Source: Ruegeria_B marisflavi
GTDB lineage: Bacteria > Pseudomonadota > Alphaproteobacteria > Rhodobacterales > Rhodobacteraceae
Assembly (NCBI RefSeq): GCF_025673445.1
Contig: NZ_JAOVQN010000023.1
Location: forward strand, 1 to 64,000
Length of the DNA: 64,000 nucleotides
Direction: 5' to 3'
The notes below the pieces were generated by a model. The model saw only the letters and a list, made by a program, of their open reading frames with translations. It did not search any database and had not been told where the DNA came from. Made by a program: the position numbers and the translations under genes. Positions 1 through 8,370 of this stretch are shown here, piece by piece (within the stretch, counting starts at the first letter, position 1; each line of letters starts with the position of its first letter).

Positions 1-177
1 GGGCAGCGTGTTCACATGGGTCAAATCTCGGTGGAAAATTATGGGGCTACCGGGTCACTTCTCAGCAAAAATCAACAACACACAGGATCAGATTGATACT
101 TTGACGGACATCAACCGAAGGAAGGTTCTTTGTCCTTACTGCAAACTGGTAGACGCCAATATGGCGGGAAGGGTAAA
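1..177. other. Leading segment without a supported gene
   Basis: I see no convincing reading frame here. It is less GC-rich than the rest of the window and short frames on both strands lack good codon use or a start with a ribosome binding site. It may be the edge of a gene or island lying before the window. Confidence 0.4.
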
Positions 178-300
178 TTGCGTTTTCAACTTATCATCAT
201 CATCACACCGTCCGCACCGATACGGGCAGTGATTCTTCTTGCACAGATCGTCGGCGGTGCGTTGGTCGGTTGGCTGGCGGTTGCTTGGGCGATGTGGTGA
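178..300 (+). CDS. Candidate small membrane protein, 40 aa, TTG start
   Basis: A short frame begins with TTG at 178, preceded by a GGAAGG Shine-Dalgarno-like stretch at about the right distance, and ends at TGA 298-300. The product would be almost entirely hydrophobic: a run of four isoleucines near residues 5-8, then a segment rich in Leu, Val, Ala, Gly and Trp that could be one membrane helix. I do not recognise a family. The evidence is only the ribosome binding site and the hydrophobic pattern, and chance is possible. Confidence 0.25.
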   Translation: MRFQLIIIITPSAPIRAVILLAQIVGGALVGWLAVAWAMW

Positions 301-393
301 TTCTACCACGGCAAGCCCGACAGTCACACATAAGCCGCCACTCTCTAAGATTGCCCATATCGACCATGCTGTGGGCCGAAGTGCACCCCCAGC

Positions 394-411
394 GCACCCC
401 CACGGGGGTGC
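394..411. repeat. GC-rich hairpin and degenerate GTGCACCCC motif
   Basis: Positions 394-401 and 404-411 are perfectly complementary (GCACCCCC against GGGGGTGC). The surrounding 381-428 repeats GTGCACCCC or TGCGCCCC in degenerate form. It lies downstream of the minus-strand tRNA-Ala, so it could contribute to 3' end formation, but there is no T-run. No gene is seen in 301-466. Confidence 0.35.
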
Positions 412-466
412 ACCCCGAAATGCGCCCCGAGAGCGCTTCGTAAATTCTTGATTTTATGTGATTTTT

Positions 467-542
<76 letters not shown>

Positions 543-580
543 GATCCGGTCAGCGGCGATGCGGCCGCTGCGGTGAGGGT

Positions 581-609
581 CGTTTAAGAGAGGCCGCCGG
601 AGAGTGCAA
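581..609 (-). promoter_or_regulatory. Candidate sigma-70 promoter of tRNA-Ala
   Basis: On the minus strand TTGCAC (604-609) and TAAACG (581-586) are separated by exactly 17 bases, about 40 bases before the tRNA. The same arrangement, TTGC-type -35 and TAAACG -10 with 17 bases between, occurs before rpmI. It is inferred from hexamers and spacing only. Confidence 0.5.
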
Positions 610-682
610 GCCAAAAGTATGACTCTTTCCGGAAAATCTTGGCGCCCGGGTCCGGCGAGACATCCGCCTCCTGCACAAACGA

Positions 683-708
683 AAAGGGCGGGTTTGAACC
701 CGCCCTTT
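683..708 (-). terminator. Rho-independent terminator of the FYDLN-acid gene
   Basis: A 10-12 bp stem AAAGGGCGGGTT / AACCCGCCCTTT with a very short loop lies 20 bases past the stop codon of the minus-strand gene. Read on the minus strand the stem ends in CCCTTTTCG, a short T-run. It would also block transcription arriving from the opposite side. Confidence 0.7.
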
Positions 709-728
709 CGCCGTTCCGGAAGCCCGGA

Positions 729-1052
729 TTATTCCTCGTCCGAGGACACGTCGGTGATGTCATCGAGCGAGACGTTATCCTCGTCGTCATCGTCCTCGAG
801 GATATCGTCGTCGATGTCCATGTCGACATTGTCGTCATCATCATCGAGCACGATGTCATCATCATCCGTGTTCTGACGGGCCTTGCGCGAGGCGGCATCT
901 TCGGCATCGGCCGCGATCATGCGGCCCTTGCCAAGATCCAACTCCACGACCTCGCCCGTATAGGGGCTGACGATCGGGTTCTTGTTCAGGTCATAAAACC
1001 GCTTGCCGGTGGTCGGGCAGACGCGCTTTACACCCCATTCTTCCTTGGGCAT
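729..1052 (-). CDS. FYDLN-acid domain protein (TIGR02300 family)
   Basis: This 107-residue protein starts with a conserved block including WGVKRVCPTTGKRFYDLNK, the signature of the alphaproteobacterial FYDLN-acid family. The N-terminal part (about 1-55) resembles a small zinc-ribbon-like region with a single visible Cys. The remainder (about 60-107) is a low-complexity acidic tail of Asp and Glu, encoded by GAT/GAC-rich repeats. ATG 1052 was chosen over an in-frame upstream ATG because the family begins MPKEEWG. No biochemical function is established for the family as far as I know. It is a single-gene unit with its own terminator. Confidence 0.9.
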   Translation of the reverse strand: MPKEEWGVKRVCPTTGKRFYDLNKNPIVSPYTGEVVELDLGKGRMIAADAEDAASRKARQNTDDDDIVLDDDDDNVDMDIDDDILEDDDDEDNVSLDDITDVSSDEE

Positions 1053-1153
1053 GTGAAATCCCCTTGATATCTGGTGAGTCGCAAAGACGATTCCGGCCTC
1101 GTGCCACATGAGGTTGGGCGTGTCAAAGCCTTTACGCCAAGGAGAGCGCGCTT

Positions 1154-1834
1154 ATGGGGCAGCATCATCTTCCGGGCACACCTCCGGTGCCGCTGACGCT
1201 GAGACGGTCGGCGCGGGCGCGCCGCATCAGTTTGCGGATTTCCCAGCTGGATGGGCGGGTTACGCTGACCTTGCCGCGTGGCGTGGCCGAGCGCGAGGCG
1301 ATCGATTTCGCCCGCAGCAAAGAAGACTGGATCCGCGAACACCTGGCGGCGCAACCTGATCGGTCTGTCCCGGTTCTGGGGGGCACGATCCCGATCGAGG
1401 GGGTGCCCACGCGAATCGAGGCAGCCGGAGGCGCACGTGTTCTGTGGCAGGCGGGCACGATCCGGGTCCCCGAAACCGCGCTGGCGGCGCGTTTGCACCG
1501 GTTCCTGCGGGAAATGGCGCGCGACCGGCTGGTGGCGGCCTGCGATTTCTATGCCGCCGAATTGGGGCGTCCCTATGCCCGGATCAGCCTGCGCGACACG
1601 CGGTCTCGGTGGGGGTCGTGTACCGCCGATGGCGGTCTGATGTTCTCGTGGCGCCTGATCCTGGCGCCGCCTTCGGTGTTGCGCTATGTCGCCGCGCACG
1701 AGGTGGCGCACCTGGCCGAGATGAACCATTCGCCCCGGTTCTGGGTCGAGGTGACGCGCATCCATGGTCCCTATGAGGCGCCGCGCCGCTGGCTGCGTGA
1801 GAATGGGGCCGAGCTGCACAGCTATCAGTTCTAA
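1154..1834 (+). CDS. YgjP/SprT-like M48-type metallopeptidase (DUF45)
   Basis: The 226-residue product carries the zinc metallopeptidase motif HEVAHLAEMNH, with H182 and H186 as metal ligands and E183 as the general base. Just before it is the family block SRWGSCTADGGLMFSWRL, typical of YgjP-type (DUF45) proteins. There is no signal peptide or membrane segment, so it should be cytosolic. Substrates of this family are largely unknown. It is divergent from the FYDLN-acid gene, with about 100 bases for both promoters. The start is the first ATG with plausible spacing and could be a few codons later. Confidence 0.85.
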   Translation: MGQHHLPGTPPVPLTLRRSARARRISLRISQLDGRVTLTLPRGVAEREAIDFARSKEDWIREHLAAQPDRSVPVLGGTIPIEGVPTRIEAAGGARVLWQAGTIRVPETALAARLHRFLREMARDRLVAACDFYAAELGRPYARISLRDTRSRWGSCTADGGLMFSWRLILAPPSVLRYVAAHEVAHLAEMNHSPRFWVEVTRIHGPYEAPRRWLRENGAELHSYQF

Positions 1835-1897
1835 GCCAGTTGGTCGGCGGCGTGCGACTTGCTAAGATGTCCCATCGTAAAGGCAGTTGGGAATGGC

Positions 1898-3760
1898 ATG
1901 ACCGGACAGGAACAGCGACGGCTGGCCGCCATCATGATGCTGGATGTCGTCGGGTTTACCCGCCTGATGGGCGAGGATGAATCGGGGACACTGGCGCTGG
2001 TGCTGGATGCGCGCCGTTCCCATGTCGAACCGGCCCTGTCGCGGCATGGTGGACGGCTGGTCAAGCTGCTGGGCGATGGGGCGTTGGCCGAGTTTGCCAG
2101 CGTGACCGGCGCGCTGGATTGCGCCCGAGATATCCAGACCGGGATGCGAAACCATCCGCTGAAACTCAGGATCGGCATCAATCTGGGTGAGGTCATCGTC
2201 GAGGAAGACGATATCTATGGTGACGGGGTCAACGTTGCCTCGCGGATTGAGGGGCTGGCGCGTCCGGGCGGCATCGCAGTGTCACACAGCGTGTACGAAC
2301 AGGCCCGGAGCCGGGGTGGATACCGGTTTGTCGATGGCGGCAAGCAAATGGTCAAGAACGTGGCCGAGCCGGTGGCCGTGTTTCACCTGTCGGCCGATGA
2401 TAGCCAAGCCGAGGCGGTTCGGCCCGCCAGCAGTCCCCGGCGCCGCCGCTGGCTGCCGCTTGCCTTGGCCGCTTGCGTGGTCGTCGCCGGGGCGGTCTAT
2501 GCCTTGCTGGTTGGCGACCTGCGTCTCTGGACCGACGATGCGCCGCCGCCGGTCGGTGCCCTGGTTGCCGAAGACCGGCCTTCGCTTGTTGTCCTGCCTT
2601 TTGAGAACCTGTCGGGCGATCCCGAGCAGACCTATTTCAGCGACGGGATGACCGACAATCTGATCAATGACCTTAGCCAGATCGGCGGCCTGCTGGTCAT
2701 TGCCCGCAACACCAGCTTCTCGTTTCGCGACCGGCAAGAACCGATGGATGCCCGGACCGTGCACAAGGTTCTGGGTGTCCGCTATGTCGTCGAGGGCAGC
2801 GTGCAGCGCGCTGGCGATCATGTGCGTATCAATGCCAATCTGGTCGACGGGACGACCGGTTTTCAACTCTGGGCCGGGCGTCTGGATCGCGAGTTCAGCG
2901 ACCTGTTCGCGTTGCAGGATCAGGTCGCCTCGCAGATCATCGACGCGCTCAGGATCGAATTGACGCAGGACCAGCAGCGGCGGTTGTCGAAACGCTATAC
3001 CGACAATCTGAAAGCGTATGACCTGTTCCTGCGTGCGTGGGAGGAAGTCTGGCGGTTCAATGAAGAATCGCGCCAGATCGCCCAAGAGTTCCTGTGGTCC
3101 GCTCTGGCCATCGACCCTGACTTCGCGCTGGCCAAGGCCATCCTGGCAACGACCTACACCAATCGCACAGGTGTTTCTCTGACGATGAATGCCGAGTCGC
3201 TTGAGACCGCCTATCGGCTGGCGGGACAGGCGGTGGCCATCGACCCGGAATTGCCCGCTGTTCATGCCTCGCTCGGGTTGGTCCACATGTTCCGCCGCGA
3301 GTTCGAAAAGGCCGACGCCTCCTTCGCACGAGCAGTGGAGCTTGATCCGAACTACGCCGATGGTTTTGGCATGCAGGCGTGGAACTGGCACTATGCCGGC
3401 GATCCCGAACGGGCGCTCGCCGGGTTCGAATATGCCATGCGCCTGAACCCGCGGGCGCCGTTTCCCTACCTGAACGCAATCGCCGAGGTGCATTTCAGCC
3501 TTGGTAATCTCGAAGCCGCTTTGGAATGGAGCACCGAGGCGCTGGAAAGAAACCCCGAGGCGTTGCGTCAGCGCTTGTTGCAGGGTGCCATATTCGCCGA
3601 GATGGGTCAGATCGAGGATGCCGAATGGGAAGTGGTCGAGGCGCTCGCGCTTCAACCCGGGATCAGGGTAGCGAACCTGCCGGATATCTACCCTTATCGC
3701 GAGGGCGAAACCTTGATGCGCCTTGAACAGGCGCTGCGGAGTGCCGGTCTGCCCGGATGA
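1898..3760 (+). CDS. Class III adenylate cyclase with TM helix and TPR sensor region
   Basis: The 620-residue protein has an N-terminal class III cyclase domain (about 10-170). All catalytic positions are present: metal Asp D16 and D60, adenine-selecting K56 (KLLGD) and D105 (DIYG), transition-state N112 and R116. A basic stretch and one membrane helix follow (about 185-207), then a TolB-like region with FSDGMTDNLINDL (about 230-350) and TPR-like repeats (about 390-600). The family architecture puts the cyclase in the cytoplasm and the TPR part in the periplasm. It should make cAMP, probably in response to an envelope signal. ATG 1898 is chosen because the cyclase domain starts right after it; an upstream TTG would add an unrelated tail. 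It is one of three cyclases here. Confidence 0.88.
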   Translation: MTGQEQRRLAAIMMLDVVGFTRLMGEDESGTLALVLDARRSHVEPALSRHGGRLVKLLGDGALAEFASVTGALDCARDIQTGMRNHPLKLRIGINLGEVIVEEDDIYGDGVNVASRIEGLARPGGIAVSHSVYEQARSRGGYRFVDGGKQMVKNVAEPVAVFHLSADDSQAEAVRPASSPRRRRWLPLALAACVVVAGAVYALLVGDLRLWTDDAPPPVGALVAEDRPSLVVLPFENLSGDPEQTYFSDGMTDNLINDLSQIGGLLVIARNTSFSFRDRQEPMDARTVHKVLGVRYVVEGSVQRAGDHVRINANLVDGTTGFQLWAGRLDREFSDLFALQDQVASQIIDALRIELTQDQQRRLSKRYTDNLKAYDLFLRAWEEVWRFNEESRQIAQEFLWSALAIDPDFALAKAILATTYTNRTGVSLTMNAESLETAYRLAGQAVAIDPELPAVHASLGLVHMFRREFEKADASFARAVELDPNYADGFGMQAWNWHYAGDPERALAGFEYAMRLNPRAPFPYLNAIAEVHFSLGNLEAALEWSTEALERNPEALRQRLLQGAIFAEMGQIEDAEWEVVEALALQPGIRVANLPDIYPYREGETLMRLEQALRSAGLPG

Positions 3761-3786
3761 TCGGGTCGGGTTGACGCCGCTTGTGG

Positions 3787-3798
3787 ATGTGATCACAT
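3787..3798. promoter_or_regulatory. Perfect palindrome ATGTGATCACAT before the GntR gene
   Basis: Twelve bases form a perfect palindrome ending 6 bases before the GntR start codon. FCD-type GntR proteins bind palindromes of this size and often repress themselves, so this is a candidate operator. The TGTGA...TCACA core also resembles a CRP/FNR-type site, so the binding protein is uncertain. Confidence 0.45.
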
Positions 3799-3804
3799 GG
3801 TCCC

Positions 3805-4458
3805 ATGCAAAGCCCACGCCCGACCGAACAGACCATTGCCGCCGCCGCCCATGACCGGGTCTATCGGACCCTGCGCACCCGTATCATGCATGGCGAGATG
3901 TCGCCGGGTCAGGCGCTGACCCTGCGCGGGATCGGCAAGGAGTTCGACGTCTCGATGACGCCTGCACGTGAGGCGGTGCGCAGGCTGGTGGCCGAAGGGG
4001 CGCTGTTCCTGTCCAGTTCGGGGCGGGTCTCGACGCCGGAACTTGGCAACGACCGGATAGAGGAACTGGCAGCGCTGCGCGCGCTCTTGGAAGTGGAGCT
4101 GGCCAGCCGCGCCCTGCCGCGCGCCCATATGGCGCTGATCGACCGGCTTCAGACCATCAACACCTCGGTGGCCGAGATGGTGTCGAAACGCGATGCCGTG
4201 GGTTACATCCGCACCAATCTGGAATTTCACCGCACGCTTTACCTGCGGGCGCAGGCCCCGGCGATGCTGGCCATGGCGGAAACCGTCTGGCTGCAACTGG
4301 GGCCGACGATGCGGGCGCTTTATGGCCGCTTGCGCCGCACCGACCCGCCGCAGTATCACAAGCTGATCATCGCAGCGCTGAGGGCGGGGGACGAACCCGG
4401 TCTGCGGCTGGCGGTCCGGACCGATGTCACCCAGGGTCTGCGCCTGCTGGTGACGTGA
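3805..4458 (+). CDS. GntR-family regulator (FCD subfamily)
   Basis: The 217-residue protein has an N-terminal winged helix (about 15-80) with the usual sequence LRGIGKEFDVSMTPAREAVRRL, followed by an all-helical FCD ligand-binding domain (about 90-210) with metal-binding type His residues such as that in EFHRTLY. Such regulators sense small organic acids or related metabolites and repress adjacent transport or catabolic genes. It lies 69 bases before an ABC importer operon on the same strand, its probable target. The ligand cannot be read from sequence. The start has almost no Shine-Dalgarno sequence. Confidence 0.9.
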   Translation: MQSPRPTEQTIAAAAHDRVYRTLRTRIMHGEMSPGQALTLRGIGKEFDVSMTPAREAVRRLVAEGALFLSSSGRVSTPELGNDRIEELAALRALLEVELASRALPRAHMALIDRLQTINTSVAEMVSKRDAVGYIRTNLEFHRTLYLRAQAPAMLAMAETVWLQLGPTMRALYGRLRRTDPPQYHKLIIAALRAGDEPGLRLAVRTDVTQGLRLLVT

Positions 4459-4527
4459 CGACGCGCGGTTGCGCGCGGCTTTGGCTTGGTCTTAAGGTGA
4501 GAGCCATATTCAACGGGGAGAGACATC

Positions 4528-5541
4528 ATGAGCACGTTTTCACGGCGCGGTGCGCTGGGGCTGATCGGTGGCGCCGCCACCCTGCCGATGCTGGGTACGC
4601 CAGCCCTGGCCAATACCAAGATGACGGTCGGCGCGTTGCGCTTCACCAGCCACGCGGCGTCCTTCGTCGCTTTTGAACGCGGTTATTTCACCGACGAGGG
4701 GCTGGACGTCGAATTCAAGTTCTTCGAGGCGGCCCAGCCGATGGCGGTGGCAATCGCAAGCGGTGACGCCGATTATGCGGTGACCGCAATCACCGGCGGC
4801 CTGATCAGCCTGGCCGAAAAAGGCGCGGCCAAGGTCATCGGCGGCGCGCTGAGCGAGGAAAAGGGCATCGACGGCCAAATGATCCTGGCCTCGAACGCGG
4901 CTTTTGACGCGGGGCTGACCAGCGCCGCCGCGCTGGATGGGCGTAGCTTTGCGGTGACACAGCCGGGCTCGTCTTTCCACTATATGGGCGCCAAGATCGC
5001 GGCGGCCGAGGGGGCGTCGGTCAAGTTCACGCCGCTGCAAAAAGTGGGGGCGATCATCGGCGCGATGAAATCGGGACAGGTCGATGCGTGGACCATCGTG
5101 CCCCATATCGGCAAGGCGCTGTCGGGAGGCGGTGCCGTGAAACATATCGGCATGGTTGCCGATTACCTGCCTGATTATCAGGTCACCACCGTGTTTACCT
5201 CGGCCACCAATGCATCCGGTGAACGGGCGCAGACCGAGGCGTTCCTGCGCGCCTTTTCGCGCGGGGCGGCGGATTTCAACGCGGCCCTGGTGGACAAGAC
5301 CGCCGGTGACGAGGCCGGGGTCGAGATGGTCAAGCTGGTGCACAAATATGTCTATGCCGACCAGCCCTTCGAGAAGGCAGAGAAATCCATCCGCAACGGC
5401 GCGATGCGCCTGAACAAGGATTCAGCCCTGAACATGGGTTCGGTCGAGGATCAGCTGGGCTGGTTCAAGTCCGAAGGTTTGGTCAAGGACAGCATCACCA
5501 CCGAGGTGCTGGTCGACGGCTCTTATGTGCCGATGATCTGA
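4528..5541 (+). CDS. ABC transporter substrate-binding protein, NMT1/SsuA-like
   Basis: The 337-residue protein begins with a Tat-type signal (S5-R6-R7 then a hydrophobic stretch, cleavage probably after ALA near residue 28). The mature part follows the NMT1/THI5/SsuA pattern: an opening strand, then FVAFERGYFTDEGLDVEF, and a central GxxDxxxxP-like region. This family delivers sulfonates, nitrate, bicarbonate, pyrimidine precursors or aromatic acids to an importer. A strong GGGGAGAG ribosome binding site precedes ATG 4528. It is the first gene of a three-gene ABC operon under a GntR regulator. Substrate is not determined. Confidence 0.88.
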   Translation: MSTFSRRGALGLIGGAATLPMLGTPALANTKMTVGALRFTSHAASFVAFERGYFTDEGLDVEFKFFEAAQPMAVAIASGDADYAVTAITGGLISLAEKGAAKVIGGALSEEKGIDGQMILASNAAFDAGLTSAAALDGRSFAVTQPGSSFHYMGAKIAAAEGASVKFTPLQKVGAIIGAMKSGQVDAWTIVPHIGKALSGGGAVKHIGMVADYLPDYQVTTVFTSATNASGERAQTEAFLRAFSRGAADFNAALVDKTAGDEAGVEMVKLVHKYVYADQPFEKAEKSIRNGAMRLNKDSALNMGSVEDQLGWFKSEGLVKDSITTEVLVDGSYVPMI

Positions 5542-5547
5542 CGGCAC

Positions 5548-6315
5548 ATGGAACTTGCGGTTCGCGGTCTGACCCATCGCTATGGCGACATGGTGGTGCT
5601 GGACGATGTCTCGCTGCATATTCCGGCGGGCGAGATCCTGTGCGTGGTCGGTCCGTCGGGCTGCGGCAAGTCCACGCTGCTGAGGATGCTGGGTGGGTTG
5701 GAACAACCCGATTGGGGCGAGGTTCTGCAAGGCGGCACCCCGCCCGAGGGCTGTCTGAACCCGCTGACCTATGTGTTCCAGGATTTTGCCCTGCTGCCCT
5801 GGCGCAGCGTGGCGGGCAATATCTCCTTGGTGCTCGAAGATCACCGCCTGCCGGGAGACCAAGCGCGCGCGATCATCGAGGATGTGCTGGCCCGCACCCG
5901 GCTGTCGGATTTCCACGATGCGCTGCCCCGGCAATTGTCGGGGGGTATGAAACAGCGGGTCGCCATTGCCCGCGCGCTGGCGGTCAATCCGGCGGTGATG
6001 CTGCTGGACGAGCCGCTTTCGGCGCTGGACGCGCAGACGCGCGAGCTGTTGATGGAGGATCTGGTGGCCCTGTGGGAGCGGCAGCCCTTTACCGGCGTTT
6101 ATGTCACCCACAACCTGGCCGAGGCGGTGCGCCTGGGCCATCGCATCGCGGTACTGTCGCGTCGCCCGGGGCGCGTGCGCGAAGTGATCGAGGTGCCGGG
6201 GCCGCTGTCTGAACGGCATGCAGGGGATGCGGGGCTGGAGGCGATTCAGGCCCATCTCTGGGCGCTGATGCGGGACGAGGCGATGGCCGCCGATCTGGAG
6301 TTGCTGGATGCCTGA
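5548..6315 (+). CDS. ABC transporter ATP-binding protein (SsuB/TauB type)
   Basis: This 255-residue ATPase has Walker A GPSGCGKST (35-43), Q-loop FQDF, signature LSGGMKQR (from about 130) and Walker B VMLLDEP (from about 150), followed by the H-loop in VTHNLAEA. It energises the importer made with the preceding binding protein and the following permease. It begins 6 bases after the binding-protein stop and overlaps the permease start by 8 bases, so the three are very likely translated from one message. Confidence 0.93.
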   Translation: MELAVRGLTHRYGDMVVLDDVSLHIPAGEILCVVGPSGCGKSTLLRMLGGLEQPDWGEVLQGGTPPEGCLNPLTYVFQDFALLPWRSVAGNISLVLEDHRLPGDQARAIIEDVLARTRLSDFHDALPRQLSGGMKQRVAIARALAVNPAVMLLDEPLSALDAQTRELLMEDLVALWERQPFTGVYVTHNLAEAVRLGHRIAVLSRRPGRVREVIEVPGPLSERHAGDAGLEAIQAHLWALMRDEAMAADLELLDA

Positions 6316-7096
6316 GATCAGGGTTCCCTTTCGCGGCGGCGGCTTCCGCCCCGAGGCGCGGCGCGGCACCGGCATTGCGGTGTTTCTGCTGCTGCTCTTC
6401 CTGATCGAATGGGGCACGCGGACAGGCTGGATTTCCAACCTGACCCTGCCGCGCCCCTCGGACGTGGCCACGACACTGGGTGATCTGGCCCGGTCCGGCG
6501 CGCTCTGGACGCATCTTCTGCCGTCACTCAGCCGGTTGGCGGTGGGGTCGGTGCTGGGCATCAGCGCGGGCGTCGGTGTGGGCGTGATGATTGGGCTTTT
6601 TTCCTATATCCGGGCCGGGCTGGTGCCGCTGGTGGCGGCGATCTTCCCGATCCCGAAAATTGCCCTGCTGCCTCTGTTCGTGATCTGGTTCGGCATCGAC
6701 GAAGGGTCGAAATACGCGCTCATCGCGCTGGGCACATTCACGCCCACGGTGGTGGCCACCTATGGCGCGGTCGACAATGTCGACCGGGGGCTCATTCGCA
6801 TGGGGCAGAGCTTTGGCCTGGGCTGGTGGTCTATCGTGCGCAAGATCGTGCTGCCCGGCGCGCTGCCCGGCATCCTGTCCGGGCTGCGGGTGTCGCTGGC
6901 CATCGGCATCATCCTGCTGGTCGCAGCCGAGATGCTGGGCGCCGAACACGGGATCGGCGCCTATATCCTGCAAGCGGGCGCGCTTTATGATCTTGAGCGG
7001 CTTTTTGCCGGTGTGGTCATTCTGTCCTGCCTCGGCGTGCTGACCAGCTGGGCCATCGGCAAAATCGAGAAACGCTTGCTGGTCTGGCGCAGCTGA
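6308..7096 (+). CDS. ABC transporter permease (SsuC/TauC type)
   Basis: The 262-residue product is hydrophobic with about six membrane helices and the BPD_transp_1 inner-membrane module. The EAA-like loop that contacts the ATPase lies near residues 160-185, around VDRGLIRMGQSFGLGWW. It overlaps the ATPase gene by 8 bases. With the NMT1-type binding protein it completes a single-substrate importer; nothing in the permease narrows the substrate. Confidence 0.92.
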   Translation: MPEIRVPFRGGGFRPEARRGTGIAVFLLLLFLIEWGTRTGWISNLTLPRPSDVATTLGDLARSGALWTHLLPSLSRLAVGSVLGISAGVGVGVMIGLFSYIRAGLVPLVAAIFPIPKIALLPLFVIWFGIDEGSKYALIALGTFTPTVVATYGAVDNVDRGLIRMGQSFGLGWWSIVRKIVLPGALPGILSGLRVSLAIGIILLVAAEMLGAEHGIGAYILQAGALYDLERLFAGVVILSCLGVLTSWAIGKIEKRLLVWRS

Positions 7097-7136
7097 TCGC
7101 GGTATCCTGCCGCAAAACAAACGAGCAGGATTCACC

Positions 7137-8276
7137 ATGATTGATCGTCGCTTATTTACTTTCGGCTTGGGGGCGCTGACGCTTTCGGCCTGTGGCGGGG
7201 CCACGACCGCGCCTACCGCCGCACCGGCGGAAAACTGGCCCACCGTGCCCAACGCTGGCTGGAACGCCTGGGTCACCTCTTTCAAGGGGCGGGCCTCGGC
7301 ACAGGGCATTTCCGCCTCAACCCTCGACAGCGCGTTTCGCGGGGCCGGCTATATCCCCAAGGTGATCGAGCGGGACCGCAACCAGACCGAGTTCAAACGC
7401 TCGCTGGAGGATTACCTGGCCATCGCTGCCTCGGACGAGCGGATCGCCACCGGCAAACAGATGCTAGCCCGGCATGGCGCGCTCTTGAACCGGATCGAGC
7501 AACGTTACGGGGTCGACAAGGCGGTTGTGACCGCCATCTGGGGGCTGGAGAGCCGCTATGGCACCCGGCGCGGCGATGTGCCGATCGTGTCGGCCCTGTC
7601 GACGCTGGCCTATGACGGGCGGCGCGGCGCGTTTTTCGAAAAACAGCTGATCGCGGCGATGAAGATCCTGCAAAACGGCGATACGTCACCCCGCAACATG
7701 ACCGGAAGCTGGGCGGGCGCGATGGGCCATACGCAGTTCATCCCGACCTCGTACCTGGCCTATGCGGTGGATTTCACCGGCGACGGGCGGCGCGACATCT
7801 GGTCCGAGGACCCGACCGACGCGCTGGCCTCGACCGCCGCCTATCTGGCCAATGCGGGCTGGGTGCGCGGCCAGCCCTGGGGCGGCGAGGTCGGCTCTGC
7901 CGCCGCCAATTCGGGCACGCCGCTGGCCGTGCTGCAACCGCAGGTGCCGGGGCCGAAAATCGCGGTGTTCAAGAATTTCAACGTGATCAAGCGCTACAAC
8001 AACTCGGACAGCTACGCCATCGGCGTAGGCCACCTGTCGGACCGGCTCAAGGGCGGTGGAGCGTTCAAGGCCTCTTTCGGGCCGGATGAGACCGGCCTGA
8101 CGCTGGAGGAGCGCAAGGAGTTGCAGACCCGCCTGACTGCGGCCGGGTACGACACCGGCGGCGCGGATGGTGTCATCGGCGGCAAGAGCACGGCCGCGAT
8201 TTCCGACTATCAGCGCGCCAAGGGGCTGCCGGTCACCGGCGAACCCTCGGCCGAGCTGCTGCGAATGCTGCGCTAG
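7137..8276 (+). CDS. Lytic murein transglycosylase B-like lipoprotein
   Basis: The 379-residue protein starts with a lipoprotein signal (lipobox LSAC, Cys19), partly twin-arginine-like (D3-R4-R5). The catalytic SLT/MltB domain spans about 35-300, with the general acid E138 in IWGLESRYGT and the family stretch MGHTQFIPTSYLAYAVDF. A C-terminal peptidoglycan-binding domain (about 315-379) ends in DYQRAKGLPVTGEPS. It cleaves the MurNAc-GlcNAc bond to give anhydro-muropeptides, probably from the outer membrane. It follows the ABC operon after 40 bases but has no evident functional link to it. Confidence 0.9.
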   Translation: MIDRRLFTFGLGALTLSACGGATTAPTAAPAENWPTVPNAGWNAWVTSFKGRASAQGISASTLDSAFRGAGYIPKVIERDRNQTEFKRSLEDYLAIAASDERIATGKQMLARHGALLNRIEQRYGVDKAVVTAIWGLESRYGTRRGDVPIVSALSTLAYDGRRGAFFEKQLIAAMKILQNGDTSPRNMTGSWAGAMGHTQFIPTSYLAYAVDFTGDGRRDIWSEDPTDALASTAAYLANAGWVRGQPWGGEVGSAAANSGTPLAVLQPQVPGPKIAVFKNFNVIKRYNNSDSYAIGVGHLSDRLKGGGAFKASFGPDETGLTLEERKELQTRLTAAGYDTGGADGVIGGKSTAAISDYQRAKGLPVTGEPSAELLRMLR

Positions 8277-8285
8277 GCGGAACGG

Positions 8286-8350
8286 GGCGGGGGCGCTGCC
8301 CCCGTCGCCCGATGGGCGACTCCCCCGGAGTATTTCAGGCGAAATGAAAG
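8286..8350 (+). repeat. Intergenic hairpin repeat, copy 1
   Basis: Two GC hairpins (8288-8304, stem CGGGGGC/GCCCCCG; 8304-8320, stem GTCGCCC/GGGCGAC) are followed by the tail CCCCCGGAGTATTT and GCGAAATGAAAG. Related elements occur at 14234, 38391 and 44369. This copy lies between convergent mltB and accA genes and may also serve as a terminator, but the conserved unpaired tail suggests a dispersed repeat family. Confidence 0.75.
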
Positions 8351-8370
8351 GGCGCGCGTAGCGCCTTTTC

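Noticed and set aside
740..870. GAT/ATC microsatellite-like repeats
   Set aside because: They encode the acidic tail of the FYDLN-acid protein.
2282..3817. Long minus-strand open frame opposite the first cyclase
   Set aside because: Antisense shadow of a well-supported gene; no ribosome binding site or recognisable domain.
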